This document shows, one piece after another, positions 11,490 through 23,300 of a DNA stretch of 64,000 nucleotides. The stretch lies in NCBI RefSeq assembly GCF_943734655.1, contig NC_071353.1, forward strand, positions 139,165,907 through 139,229,906, in the 5' to 3' direction. Below the pieces are notes generated by a model. It was given only the letters and a program-made list of their open reading frames with translations, ran no database searches and was not told the DNA's origin. Origin of the DNA: Sabethes cyaneus. Its lineage: Eukaryota > Arthropoda > Insecta > Diptera > Culicidae. Every line of letters starts with the position of its first letter. Positions within the stretch are counted from its first letter, which is position 1. The position numbers were made by a program, and so were the translations under genes.

Positions 11490-13560
11490 CCCAGCGACGT
11501 TTCGAACTTGGATTCGGACTTGAAATTGGACTAGAAATTTCACTCATAGTTGAACTTAAATTTCGAGTTAAAATTTGAATGAAAATCGGACATAAAAATG
11601 GACGTCAATTGAGCCTGACCTCAAATTAAACAGGATAATTTCCTGACGTTGAATTGAACTCCAAATTAAGGCTAGAGGAGTTAAAATCGGTCATGAAATA
11701 GGATTTAAATTATATTTGAAATAGAACTTAAGTTGGCTAGAAATTGGATTTTAACTCGCACTTAAAATTGATCCTGAAATCGGAGTTGAAATTGGATATG
11801 AGATTAAGCACGAAATTTTAATTTAAAATTTTTCTAAACATTGAATTTAAAATAATGAAGCTTGTAGTAAGATTTGAAATGGAGTTCGAAATTAGAATTA
11901 TATTGGATTAGAATTGAATTTGAATTTCAAATTCGTTTCAGCATTCGTTGTCAGTTTTAGTTTTTTTTTAAACTGAAGTGGAAGTTTGACTTCAAAGTTG
12001 GAAACTTGGACTTGAATTGGACATAAAATTATAATTGTAAATAAACTGAAAATTAAACTTGAAATTTTAATTGAAACTGGCGTTAAATTTGACATAAAAT
12101 TGAACTTAAAATTCAATTTGTAATCAAACAGAAAATTTTGCTTAAAATTTGATTTAAAAAAATTGACGGGGGTCAGTCCCGGTGTAGTGGTTAGCATTTA
12201 CGCTGCTCACGCCGAGGACCCGGGTTCCGCAGAAATTACGAATGACCCAAATTGTTACAGTGACTATAATCTAAAAAACTTAAAATTGAATTTAAAACAG
12301 GACAGAAAATTAAATACGAAAATTTAGTTGAAAATGGACATGAAATTGAACTTTAAATTGAAAATAAATGTATATACTGGACTTGAAATAAGACTTACAA
12401 ATGACCTTATAACTGGTTTGAAACTAACCCGGAAATTGGACTTAAAATTTTATTTGAAAAAAGACTATAAATCGGCATAAAATGGGACTGAAATTTAGAC
12501 AGCTTTAGACTTGAAGCTTTGCTTCAAATTGGACTGGGTGTTTGAATTGCCATAATTAATCTTGAAGTTGAGTTAAAGTTAAGGTCGAAGTTCGGCTTCA
12601 ATTTGGACTGCAAATTAGACTTGAAATGATACTTAAAATTGCACTTCAAATTTTATTGGAAATTGGAGACAAACTGGACATGAGATTGGAATTGAATTTC
12701 GACCTTAAATTAGATTTGAAAATAGATGGGAAATAAGACTTGATATTGGTCATGGAATTAAACTGAAATTGCACTTAAAATTGGAGTTAAAATTGGAATG
12801 AAAATTGGTACTGAAATTGGACCTAAAATGGGACATATTTGAATTGAATTTAGACTTGAAATCGAAATAAATTGTAATTAATTTAAATTTGAAATTGGAC
12901 TTGAAATGGGACATGGAATTGAATTCAAATTGAATTTGAAATTAAACTTAAAATTAGGCTTGAAATTGGAGTTGAATTGGAATTAAATTAAACTTGAAAA
13001 TAGACTTCAAATTGAATTTGAACTTAGGCATTAAATAGGGCTTGAACTGGGTATTGAAAAAGGACGTAAAATTGCGCTATACGTTAGACTTGAATATGAA
13101 CTTACATCGGAGCTAAAATTGCGATTGAAATTAGTCTTTTTTTTCCTGTGTGGACTCATTACTCATTATCTACTGTAATATCGACCGGGTATAGCCTGCA
13201 CCGCATATATTTTTCTGCTACTATCTGGACTTGGACTTACATTTAGACTTGAAATCGGACTTAAATTGGAATTAAATTAAATATTAAATTGGACTTAAAA
13301 TTAGACTCCTTTTGAACTTGAAATTGTGCTTGAAATTAGGCTTTAAATCGGACTTAAATGGGATATGGGAATCTAACTTACAATAAAACTTGAAAGGTCA
13401 ATTTTAATTTAAAATGGCATGATATTGGACATGAAATTAAACTCAAATTTGGTAAACTTTGCTTGGTTTTACTTCAAATTGAATATGTAATTAGACTTAA
13501 AATTTGAATAACAGTTGAAGTGGGAGTTGAAACGGGACCTGAGACTGCCTGGATTTACTT
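11490..13560. repeat. Degenerate array with 12-bp quasi-period (GGACTTGAAATT)
   Basis: About 2 kb in which GGACTTGAAATT-like units follow each other with many substitutions and small indels. The core words GACTTGAAATTGG and TTAAAATTGGA are visible almost continuously. Short foreign inserts interrupt it (a tRNA-like fragment near 12.2 kb; a non-repeat piece near 13.14-13.22 kb). The same unit recurs at 15.24-15.42 (opposite strand), 26.69-26.85, 29.51-29.98, 43.93-44.35 and 47.20-47.31 kb. The 99-codon minus-strand frame at 11898-12197 is a by-product. Confidence 0.85.
12170..12232 (+). repeat. tRNA-like fragment, probable SINE remnant
   Basis: The segment contains GGTGTAGTGGTTAGCA, which fits a tRNA D-arm/A box, and GGACCCGGGTTC at about 12218, which fits the T-arm/B box. 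It ends abruptly before the acceptor stem is closed and sits inside the 12-bp array. It looks like the head of a tRNA-derived SINE, not a working tRNA. Confidence 0.5.
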
Positions 13561-13904
13561 TTACGCAATCATTTACCTATGGTACCTACTCACTCTCACT
13601 CAGTCTGCAAATTTACAATCACATAACTAGCAAACAAGTTTTAACAAAGCACAATTAACAACAAACAAATCAAGTTTTGCAATGTAAAATCTGTTTCCGC
13701 ACTTTCGTTGTTGTAGAGAGCTAGATTGGTTGCAAAGTACAATCAAAAAGGAAAAAAATGCATAATAAGCAGTTTGTTTAATGCTTAGTAGCGATCCAAC
13801 GAAAGAACGACGTGCGGAATATAGAAAAACACTTGGACGACAGGTTTCGCATACCCTTTTCGCATAGATTTTGCTCTTTGGATTAATGCACCGCAACCAA
13901 GCAG

Positions 13905-13929
13905 AATATTGTAGAATATCTACAATATT
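13905..13929. repeat. Perfect 11-bp hairpin
   Basis: AATATTGTAGA and TCTACAATATT flank a 3-nt ATA loop. The stem is exact. It lies 40 bp from the longer hairpin at 13969-14041 and could be part of the same small inverted-repeat element. Confidence 0.65.
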
Positions 13930-13968
13930 GTTGAAGAAAGTAAAGTTTTATATTTTAAATTTACGGCA

Positions 13969-14041
13969 CTATAGGGCTGCAATGCCGTTGGTAGCAAAAA
14001 GAGCGCTCTTTTTTGCTACCAACAGAGTAGCAGTCTTATAG
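13969..14041. repeat. 73-bp near-perfect snapback hairpin
   Basis: The core GTTGGTAGCAAAAAGAGC (13987-14004) is followed at once by its reverse complement with a single extra T, ending CTACCAAC at 14023. Outside this the pairing resumes after a small bulge: CTATAGGGCTGC (13969) pairs with GCAGTCTTATAG (ending 14041) with two mismatches. The result is a long, almost loopless stem. It fits a snapback MITE, or less likely a small-RNA precursor. Confidence 0.7.
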
Positions 14042-14744
14042 ATATAGAAATGCTCCCTTTGGCAATATTGCAGTAATTTATTTTTAAATGGGTTAACAAA
14101 TTTTGTTGCAGCAATCGATCAAAATTTCGTATCCATTACAATGTAATAACCAGTGCTCAAAAAAAAATTGACAGCCCTGTATGAAGGCGAATATAAAATG
14201 CATTCAACGCATACAGTTGTACCCCTTGTAGGACTCTTTTAACTGTAAGCGCATGGGCATGATTACTGAACTGCTGACAGTGTTTGTCTTTCTCAGTTTT
14301 CTACCCTTCAAAACAATTCATTCATGAATTGCAGTGTTGAAAAATTGCCCGAGTAACCTGTCAGTCAATTTTCTTGCTCTTGGTTGATACTTTAGAAAGT
14401 TTAGTTTTTTAAACTGCCTGCTTTTTAACAACCAAAACATGGCTGGAGCAAAATAATTAAAACTCCGGAGCAATGCTTACGTCTATGGTCTATTGTAATT
14501 TCGCTTGCCTTTCTCGGCAGTTCAGAATGAATGAATGATTCACATTTGATTTCATTCACTATTGTCGAGATGAAAGAATATAGAGAATAACACGAACACG
14601 AAGGCAAGTGATTCGCTCGAATCGTTGTTTTTAAGTTGGCAATGCTGAATTCATTCCATCTGTACTAGTAACAGTAAAGAATGAGCAGTATTTTGCATCA
14701 ATTCAGGCGTATTGCATAAATTGAATATGAGATTTCTAAGAACT

Positions 14745-14815
14745 GGTCAGTAGAAACGTTGCACTATTTAGCCCCGTAATTGTCCTGTACTCTACTAACC
14801 AGGTGCGAAGTCAAG
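14745..14815 (+). repeat. Fragment of a SINE-like repeat
   Basis: The segment holding TTAGCCCCGTAATTGTCCTG matches, with few differences, the reverse complement of the repeat near 48040-48080, which carries a B-box-like GTTCGAATC. It is a partial copy. Confidence 0.4.
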
Positions 14816-15205
14816 GCTTGTTTTGTGGAGCAAAAAACGGGAAAATTAAAGAGAAAAAGAAGAAAAGATAATCAGGAAAAAGGTGCTAAAGAAAAAGGTA
14901 AAACGTAAGAGAAGAAAAATGTGAAAATGGGAAATAAAGAAGAAAAACTAGAAGAAAAACAAAAAAGAACGTCAAAAACAGAACAAAAAGACAGGAAAGA
15001 CAGATAGACGGGGCTTCTAAAAGAGAAAAACAAAACAGACAACAAAATGAGAAGGAAAGGAGTTGAAAAGACTCTCAGAATAATCAGAAAACTAAGCAAA
15101 CAGTACAAAAAGGGAGAAAAACGGATCAAAAAGTAGTAAAACAAGACGGGATAAAAGAAAAAGCAGAATAGAATAGCGGGAAGACGTATAATGAGAGAAT
15201 AAAAC
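14816..15205. repeat. A-rich cryptic array (GAAAAAG type)
   Basis: Nearly 400 bp built from variants of GAAAAAGAGAAAAAC. It resembles the complement of the T-rich array at 27.3-28.5 kb. The 90-codon minus-strand frame here (14872-15144) is a Phe/Leu/Ser string caused by base bias. Confidence 0.75.
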
Positions 15206-15239
15206 GAAAAATGTCTATATAAACTTCAAGTAAAGCTTC

Positions 15240-15420
15240 GTGTCTATGTCCGGTTTGAAGTAAAATGACAAGTTCAAATTAGTCCAAATTTAGGTCTAAT
15301 TTAATATATCCAATGTCAAGTTCAATTACATGTCCGATTTGAAGCCCAATCTTAAGCTTAATTTAACTCCAATTTTAGGCTCTACTTCATTGTGCCTGAT
15401 TTTTGATTTCAGGTATAATA
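15240..15420 (-). repeat. 12-bp array, opposite orientation
   Basis: CAAGTTCAATT/CCGATTTGAAGCCCAATC words are the reverse complement of the GGACTTGAAATT unit seen at 11.5-13.6 kb. Confidence 0.7.
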
Positions 15421-16056
15421 TCATGAAGTTTTCAAGCCACCGTAAATCCCGCATGTGTACCATTACCATTATATTTCGTTTATGAAATAGTTGTATTTTT
15501 GATCTTAATTTTCTTAATTATTTACTGGCTTTACACGAAAATTTCCGAATATCCAGGTTAGTCTCATACAACCGGTGCTTACATACTGAGAATTTTTTCG
15601 TATGGTAATTTAGTATCGTTTGCTTTCGTGTCTCGCTCGTTGCATATTTCCGACAGCGGTTGTTTTAGAACGCCATTTTGAATTCATTTGAGCACACTTA
15701 GCAATGGTGCGTTTTAGTGAAATCTTATAAACGTGCATTTTAATCGTGAAATCGGTTACTTAGGAAAATCTCGCGTTATTTCTATCATATGATTATCAAA
15801 TATCAAAAGCTTGATAGCTTTTATACAGCTCCCTAATAAAATAGTCAGAGTTTTAAGCCAATTCTATGATCGAAGGATGACAAAAGGTATCTCGTGCAGT
15901 CAATGATTTTGATGAATTGACAAATAGACACGTTTGTCTCAGGACAGCTTTCGTGCATAGCAACAAATGTCTATCGGTATTTAATGACTGACCGCGCGCG
16001 ATTTCAAACAAATCGAATATGTTGATAGCACATAGCTTTCGGTGCGGTCAACTGAT
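15421..16056. other. AT-rich intronic DNA, nothing recognised
   Basis: No element ends or coding features were identified. Confidence 0.4.
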
Positions 16057-16490
16057 TTCTCATAGTTTTTGACGTAGGACTACGTCTTTGTTTACTATGC
16101 TGGGACTGGGTAGCACTTTGGAAAAACGAAACTAGAAGTGTAACGTTTGAATGAAAGATTTCAAATGATAATAACTACTAAACTACTGAACGAAACTGAA
16201 CAATTTATATGTCGTTGGACAGATAAAATGATCAGCAATTTTATGCAGGGGGTAAGAGAGCAATTTTATGGAAGGCGTAAGAGGGGGGGCTCCTATACAA
16301 ATGAAATACAAATTTGCAAAGAAATGCAAAGCAAATGGAACCAAATTTAGCATATGGGATTTTTTTTGGTGGCATAAATTTATTTTATGATGGTTTGAGA
16401 ACCCTATCCCCTGTGGTAGGAAGATAAGGACTCTCATCAAATGAAACAGAAATTTTTGCGTAAGTGCCATATTAGGCAAAAGTTTTCAAC
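16057..16490 (+). mobile_element. Repeat family with GACGTAGGACTACGTC start (plus copy)
   Basis: It begins with TTTTTGACGTAGGACTACGT, containing a perfect palindrome GACGTAGGACTACGTC, then GGGACTGGGTAGCACTTT. After ~200 bp it enters the unit with GGGGGGGCTCCTATACAAAT and CAAATGGAACCAAATTT, and it ends near 16490. A reverse-strand copy lies at 23870-24777, and the first bases recur near 62762. The copy here carries the uninterrupted sequence ATAACTACTAAACTACTGAA (16171-16190), which is split by a MITE in the other copy. Confidence 0.75.
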
Positions 16491-17400
16491 CTAACCGGCC
16501 GACTACGATTACTCCGTTTTTAAAGGCCAAAACATTCATTTATCCATTTTATGTTTATGTGTAAGTTTGGAACTAAAAAACTTTTAGCATAGCATAACAC
16601 AAAATCAGATATGTGGAAATTTTTGCTTTAATGACAATTATGATTTTTAAAGGCAAAGAATTTTTAAAGAATAAAGTCGCGATATTACTATGGAGACGTA
16701 CAGTGATTTGTTTTCGAAAAACAAATATTTTCGAACAGCGGGGCACCAGTAAGAAAATTTCCTCATTAATATTATCTGGAAGTTATTTACAACATTTTCC
16801 ACTGTGGTGGAAAACTCTAAAAAGAAGTTGCGAAACTATTTTCTACTTAATGAATTATTAACCTCAACCCCCGCTAATATGAAAAACACCTCGTTCAGAT
16901 CAGGCGAATATATTTTTATTCTGAATATATGGTAACTCTATTCAGTTCAGATTAAGGAAGGTCATTCCAGCGGGGGTATTATCTTTATTAATTTCGAAAT
17001 CGTAAATATTTTTACATTCAAGAGGACGAATTTCATTTCAGTGAATATAATTTCCCATTTTAAAATTGAAAAGTATGGTTCAAAATAAGATGTAAATAGG
17101 TAGTTTTAGGTCGGAATGCAACAAATATGTATTCCGAAAATTGAAAGTGTAACCAAAGTACATAAAATTGCCCCATCGTGTTCACATGTTTCTACTTATT
17201 GCGAGTATTTTCTGAAAGCCTTATCGTTAACTACACAGGCAACGCTGCTTTCGACTACAAGATAGTTAGTACCCAATTTTCCGGACATGAATTAACTCGT
17301 GGTTATTTAGTCCGTACGTTTTGCTAAAACAACATTAAACATCTTACTGCAAAATTCAAATTAGCCTAACTAGCTAGTGCCTCTGATTGCGGGTAAAAAA
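16491..17400. other. AT-rich intronic DNA, nothing recognised
   Basis: There is a pair of CCCCCGCT / AGCGGGGG words at about 16869 and 16970 in inverted order, ~100 bp apart, possibly the ends of a tiny element. Otherwise nothing. Confidence 0.4.
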
Positions 17401-18667
17401 TTATAGCCAATGAAGAGATATAATTTGAAACACTATAATTACCAACAACTAAAACCACCATCATCGGTCGCTTGGTCCGTACACAGGCGCATGTTCGATG
17501 CTAAACATGCAGCATGCAGCATGCAGCTGACGTGCAGCACCAAGCCGAACGCAACTCAGCACATCGAATACAGGCAGCAGCAGCCAGGGATTAACCGTCC
17601 ATCAGACGTGACAAATGACTTAGAAATTCCGCGCTTCCGCAGAAGGCACAACGGATTCGAGAGTCCGGGCCCGAGCCCGAGTCCGGGCATGGAATGTTTT
17701 TATTGGTGTTAATTTTTTATGCGTGTGTGATTTTATGACTCAAAACGTTTAGTACCAATTAGGGGAAATTAATTATAAATATAGATTAGTGACGGAGACA
17801 GCGAGCGAAAGTGTCACCGAAACGGAGCGCATCGATCGTAAATTACGTTTACTGCCGTGCACCTCAACGGATAGGTTTTCTTCTCGTAAAGTACCAAACT
17901 TCGAATTGCTTCTGATAGTTTATTTATCTGTGCAGTTAGCAACGGAGGCACGTTTGATCGTCATAAATGGGAGCAATAAATATAAATCTCACCACATAAA
18001 ACTGGACCGTCAGATTACCACCTTGTGCTGAGGCTGGGGCGATGAGCCGATTGCAGAAATCGGTTTCCGGGAGACAGTAGAAGCTCCTCAAAGGACCGTT
18101 AACTTTAATTCAGTAACAAGTAATTGTTAACCAGAAATAAATGACGAAAAGATTTAGTATTCCACAATCATTCACTTTACTAAGTCGTTTCGTATTACAT
18201 GGGTAGGTTCCTTACACACAACACAACTCTTTCTTGCTGCGGTTTTTCTTCGGAATCATTCACTGCTACCCTCCGAAGGACACCGACAAGTGTGAGCAAG
18301 GACACCCGTTCCAGCGACAGATATGTACGGGACGGACGAACGGACGGACCGAAAACGAGCAAATAATATATAATTTATGGTTCTTGGGAAGCCAGATGTG
18401 CCGATCACGACCCGAGATGTACATAAATATTGGGTTTCTCTAAATAAATACAGTAAATCATCACCTCCGCCGAGCATTGCGGTGCTGGACCCTGCCGGGA
18501 ATTCTGCTTCTCGAGAATCATAAATATTCACTCGAAACCATTGCGCCATTGTGGCAAAAATCAATACCCTCCTGCTTGGTCCGGTTCGAGATTGGTCCCG
18601 CCAACCAGGACCGTCCGTCGAGCGAAAAAAGAAAAAAAGGATAGAATTCAGAACACGCTTGCGGAGA

Positions 18668-18698
18668 TCATCATCATCATCATCATCATCATTACCAT
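18668..18698. repeat. (CAT)n microsatellite
   Basis: About ten tandem ATC/CAT units, with one interruption (TTACC). Confidence 0.8.
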
Positions 18699-18770
18699 CA
18701 TCAACCTCACTGTAGTCGCCATAGTAGTGTTGTAAAAATCGATTTTCTTCAGTTCATCTTCCCCAGTTGA

Positions 18771-19029
18771 TTGCCCCCGGAAGGCCACCGGAGTAAGTGG
18801 GTGGAATCGTCCGAAAGCGGAATGTTTAAATTGAGATTTATGAAGATATCCGACGACAACGACAACGACGACGGGTGGACCCGAAAGCCGTACAGCCAAA
18901 AAGGAGTGTCTTTCGGAAGTAAATTTCGCTTAACGCATTTCCCAATCTTCTCCTCCAGGCGGCAAACCCATCGACCGATGGTGCGCTACGTTAGTGGAAT
19001 GCTGATGTACCTTTCGACCGACCCGAGCA
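18771..19029 (+). CDS. Candidate alternative first exon of Ptx1 (speculative)
   Basis: An open frame starts at ATG 18771 and runs to 19037. It is cut by a strong donor, CGAGCA|GTAAGTAGG, with exon end 19029 in phase 1. An internal acceptor TTCTCCTCCAG (ending 18958) could alternatively define a 71-nt exon 18959-19029. Joining position 19029 (A) to exon B (TG) would keep frame and would create an ATG exactly at the junction, giving MWAETGDF. Pitx genes of vertebrates use alternative promoters with different N-termini, which is the only outside reason to consider this. The encoded residues (for example MVRYVSGMLMYLSTDPS) match nothing I know. A chance open frame is quite possible. Confidence 0.2.
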
Positions 19030-19387
19030 GTAAGTAGGTAGTTGGCAACTTAATTTTAGGGCTCGGACCTAATGCTGTAAAACGGGTCCAGTCAACGCAA
19101 ACGCAACATCGGTCGATGCGGTGTGGTGCGGTGCGGTGGTACGGCGTTCGTTTCTTTGGTGTCAAATTTTCCGGGTGAAAATTTTCATGGGAGACTGCAT
19201 TTTGCTAGCCCTAACCGCCAGCAGCACGACGTGTATTTGTTTTGGAAGGATGCTGTACGCTTCAGCGAGTTTCCGATGGATGGACGGCCCATTGCGATCG
19301 GAAGGATCGTCTGGTTGGAAGGAGTATCGGTTCGAAAGAACGATGCAAGGTTTTCGGAGATCGAAAATTCTGAAAATCTACTGAGTA

Positions 19388-20297
19388 ACGGGTGACAACT
19401 AAAATTTTGGAATTTTTCTCTCAAGCTGTCAAAAAAAGACAAAGATATATGAAGAAGATCTGATTTACCGAAGTTAAAGATACATTATCCATTGTTGAAA
19501 AAAAAATTAGTGTACATTTAAAAACGGTCCGTAATCGGCTGTTCGGCGTAGCTTTCGTTTGACGTCGAAACACGAGCGTTGTACGGCCGTCATGCCGACT
19601 TTGCGAATGCATCTCTTGATTATACCAATCAACTGTTTGCAATTCGTGGCTCTTCAGCTATTTTTGTACACCAAGGAACTCAAAATCCCGAAGAAATCTT
19701 CGATTGGGCGCACTGAGCCAGATTTTACGGGTCGTGGTTTTTGGGTAAAAATGGGATCGGATGAGTATTCAGGAACGATTGTGTTTTTTTGGCGTAATGC
19801 GATGATACTCTATGCGGCCAAAACACGTATTGTCCATCTGCATGAGGTTTTTGTTGAAACGGGATCAAAATTTTGTTCAAACATTCGTCTGGTGCATCTT
19901 AATTGATAGCCAAACCAGAGGGTTTGTTGTTGAAGAAACGAGAAAGAGAACGATGTCTTTCTGCGTCCATAGTTTTGGCTGGTCTTCCACTACATTGCTC
20001 GTGAATAGTTGTTGGGCATCTTAGGATATGGTAAACAGTCGAAGCCGCAACATATTCGCTTTTTAAATGTTGTACCGTAAACTTTTTCCCGAGATTTCTG
20101 TGGAAATTCGTAGAAGTGTACAACGTGCTCGCGGAATGCTACTTGTTTTGACGCCGTTTTAAGCAAAATTTGGCAAGCGTAAACAAAACAAAAAATACTG
20201 ATAGAAAGAGCCATACACACTCTCATTTCTTCCTAAACTCATTTGTTGTTGAGTATAGGGGCTTCGAAAAAATTGCAAAATTTTAGTTGTCACCCGT
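19388..20297 (-). mobile_element. Defective mariner-type element, DD37E-like
   Basis: Left end ACGGGTGACAACTAAAATTT and right end AAATTTTAGTTGTCACCCGT are inverted repeats (at least 24 bp), flanked by TA on both sides (19386-19387, 20298-20299). The minus strand carries transposase remnants: FWPHRVSSHYAKKTQSFLNT at about 19820-19760, then after a frameshift VRPIEDFFGILSSLVYKN and a C-terminal KVGMTAVQRSCFDVKRKLRR. The WPD..HY to RPIE spacing fits the mosquito ITmD37E type, with the Asp changed to His here. A full element would be ~1.3 kb; this one is 910 bp, frameshifted and interrupted by stops. Confidence 0.85.
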
Positions 20298-20332
20298 TAG
20301 AATACGTAATACGCATCCAAATCTATGCTTAA

Positions 20333-23300
20333 GGGGAAATTAGCAGTTATTAACTTTTTGTCGGAGAGCTCAATTTCGGAAGCAGTTTTTGGGCCCAAAA
20401 GCGGGGTTCTGTTCGTAGAAATGTATTCACTGCATTCTTCTTGCCAATTTAAACGCAGTGAATATATTTTCTAGAACAAAATTTTTGTTTCAAACAAAAA
20501 AACTGTTTTCGAAATTTACAGAATCGATGCACGGTGGTACGGATCTGAAAAAACGCGGACAATAGCAATTTGGTAAAAAATGCGTAATTTTTCAAGGGTG
20601 GTGTCTTCGGAGAAGTTTAATAATAAAATATAGCACATCTTTCTGCACTGTTAGGGTGACCGTGACTTCACCTATTAGGGTGATATATACAAACTTTTGT
20701 TTAAAAAAAAATTCCAGAAAGTTGCAGAACATTCTAAAATAAGCAACTTTGCTGAATATAGTAACTATCTATCTCTTACCGGTTGCGAAATATAATGAAT
20801 TGTTAAAAAGGAGCACTTAAAAATCAATTATGCTTAATAACTTTGCGCACGATTTTTTTATTGCTTTTGAGTGTTCTACAAAGTTATTCAGTCTGGTAAA
20901 GTACACATTTTCTCTAAAGACTGTTTGTCACTAGGACGCATATTTGAAAGTTCTAAAATAAATGAAAAAAAAAAAAACATTGCAATATGCATTCAAAACA
21001 AAAATTTTTTTTTCAATTTCGGGCAACTTCGCGCAAACCAGACAACCATTCGATTAAAGTACTATATTTTTTTTTAGAAAAAAAAAATATTTCTATTAGG
21101 AGATCTGTTAAGGAATCTCAGAAAAAATCAATTGAAAAATGTGTTATTTTTTATTAGCACCTTCATTTTTAAGGAAAATACCTGTTTTTGTCAAAACCTC
21201 TTATTTTCTTTTGCTAGCTTTACAGCTTTTCGTTTGATTCGCGCTAGATGAGGCAATAATACTTCAAAAAGGCGTAAAATATATGTTAGTTGTTTGATCA
21301 TAGCCTTGTAAAATGTTTTTTAGCTCGCTAATAGGCATGAGTTATTACCTTCCTTCTTTATTGTTGCTGGGAGACTAATATACCCTTAATTAATGTAACT
21401 AATCATGCGGAAAACTGAACTGTTGGCAACACAGTTAAGAAAAACTTTGTTATATCTTCTATACCTATAAAGAAGGATTTCTGTCTGTCTGTCCGTATGT
21501 TCCTTATAGAATCGAAAACTACTGAACCAATCGGCATGAAAATATGCAAGTAGAGGTTTTTTGGAGCCAGAAAAGGTTTTAGTGATGGTTAGAAACCCCT
21601 CCCCCCACTAAGAGGGGGGGGCTACCATACAAATGAAACACAAATTTATGCATAACTCGACAACTAATCAAGCAAATAGAACAATTTGGCATGTGGGTGT
21701 TTTCGGTGACAAGAATTTATTCTATGGTAAATTGAGACCCCTCCCCTCATTATAAGGGGAATTATAACTCCTCTCCTCTTTAAAAGGGGGGGCTTCCATA
21801 CAAATTTCCTCATAACTCGAGAACTAATCAAGCAACTGTAACCAAATTTGGCACGTGGGTGTTTTTGGAGACAAAAATTTTTTCTATGATGAATTGGGAC
21901 CCTTACCCACCTCAGGAGGGGGGGCTCCTATACAAATGAAATTCAAATTTCCTCATAACTCGAGAACTAATCAAGCAAATAGAACCAAATTTGGCATGTG
22001 GGTGTTTTTGGAGGCAACCATTTTTTCTATGATGAATTAGGACCCTTACCCACCTCAGGAGGGGGGGCTCCTATACAAACGAAATACAAATTTCCTCATA
22101 ACTCTAGAACTAATCAAGCAAATGGAACCAAATTTATCATGTGGGTGTTTTTGTAGGCAAGAATATTTTCTATGGTATATTTTCTATGGATTTCCCCACT
22201 TTAAGAGGGGGGGGGGGCTCCTATACAAATGAAAAACAAATTTCCTCATAACTCGAGAACTAATCAAGCAAATGGAACCAAATTTGACATGTAAGTGGTT
22301 TTGGACGTAAGATTTTTTTTCTATGGTGAATTGAGACCCCTTCCCCTTTTAAGAGGGGAGCTCCCATACAAATGAAATTCAAATTTCCTTATAACTTGGG
22401 AACTAATCAAGCAAATGGAACCAAATTTGGCATGTGGGAGATTTTGGAGTCTTGAATTCATTTTACGATAGTTAGAGACCTCTCACCCCTGTGGTAGGGG
22501 GATATGGACTCTCATACAAATAAAACAGAAATTTTTGCGAAACTCAAAAACTAATCGAACTCTAGAAATTCGAGACTCTTCCATAAAACATTAGTCAATA
22601 CAAGACCACAAAAACTATCTATAGTAACACTAGATCATTCAGGACGAGACGGTCGCGAGTGTTGCTGGTGACCCGCCGTCGGAAGCCCCGCCCCCTTGGG
22701 GCTTGCAAAACTCGAGATTGTGACAAAAATCATCCGAGATTCATGATTTATGTACAACACAGGTTAATTTGTGGCAATACGAAGTTTATCGGGTCAGCTA
22801 GTACTGTATAAATGCTTTTTTGATATGCCAAGGTATTTTTACATTGCGTAAAGGATCACTGATTCAAAAAAAAGTTATTTTGCTCTTAATTTTACATTAA
22901 AAATGGGGGATTGCTTGTTTTGAAAGGCTGTATCTCGGGATACCTCGGGGCGATGAGTGATTCTTATGTAAAAAAATCTGCGAAATACGATGAAATTGGA
23001 ATTTTTCAGATAAAATTGCCTTCATTGAAAGAAAAATGTAAATTTAGTTTTCAAATTGAATTTAAAAATATTTGGCAGCATTGGTGCTCAAAAATAATAT
23101 CTTTTTTGAATTCCTTGGGTAATTTCCTTTGAAAATGAGAAAATAGTGTCTTTCTAACCTTAATATTTCCGGAGATATAAGCAAAAGAAAATAAGAGGAC
23201 TAATTTCACCATAAGAATGTTCATAGTTTATTCTCCATGAAATGGGGAACTGTGCCCTGCAAAAAGCGAAATATATCCAGAATTCACCTAATTTCCTTAA

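Larger units (their letters stand above)
13561..14744. other. Intronic DNA with two strong hairpins
   Basis: Apart from the hairpins at 13905-13929 and 13969-14041, no feature is recognised. The minus-strand frames at 13627-13896 and 14425-14607 show no family resemblance. Confidence 0.4.
17401..19080. other. Repeat-poor intronic island
   Basis: Mixed-composition DNA without recognised transposon ends. It contains a short CCCGAGCC/CCCGAGTCC stretch (near 17667-17690), a (CAT)n microsatellite (18668-18698) and a candidate exon (18771-19029). Composition and lack of repeats make it a candidate for conserved regulatory DNA of Ptx1. No specific site can be named. Confidence 0.4.
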
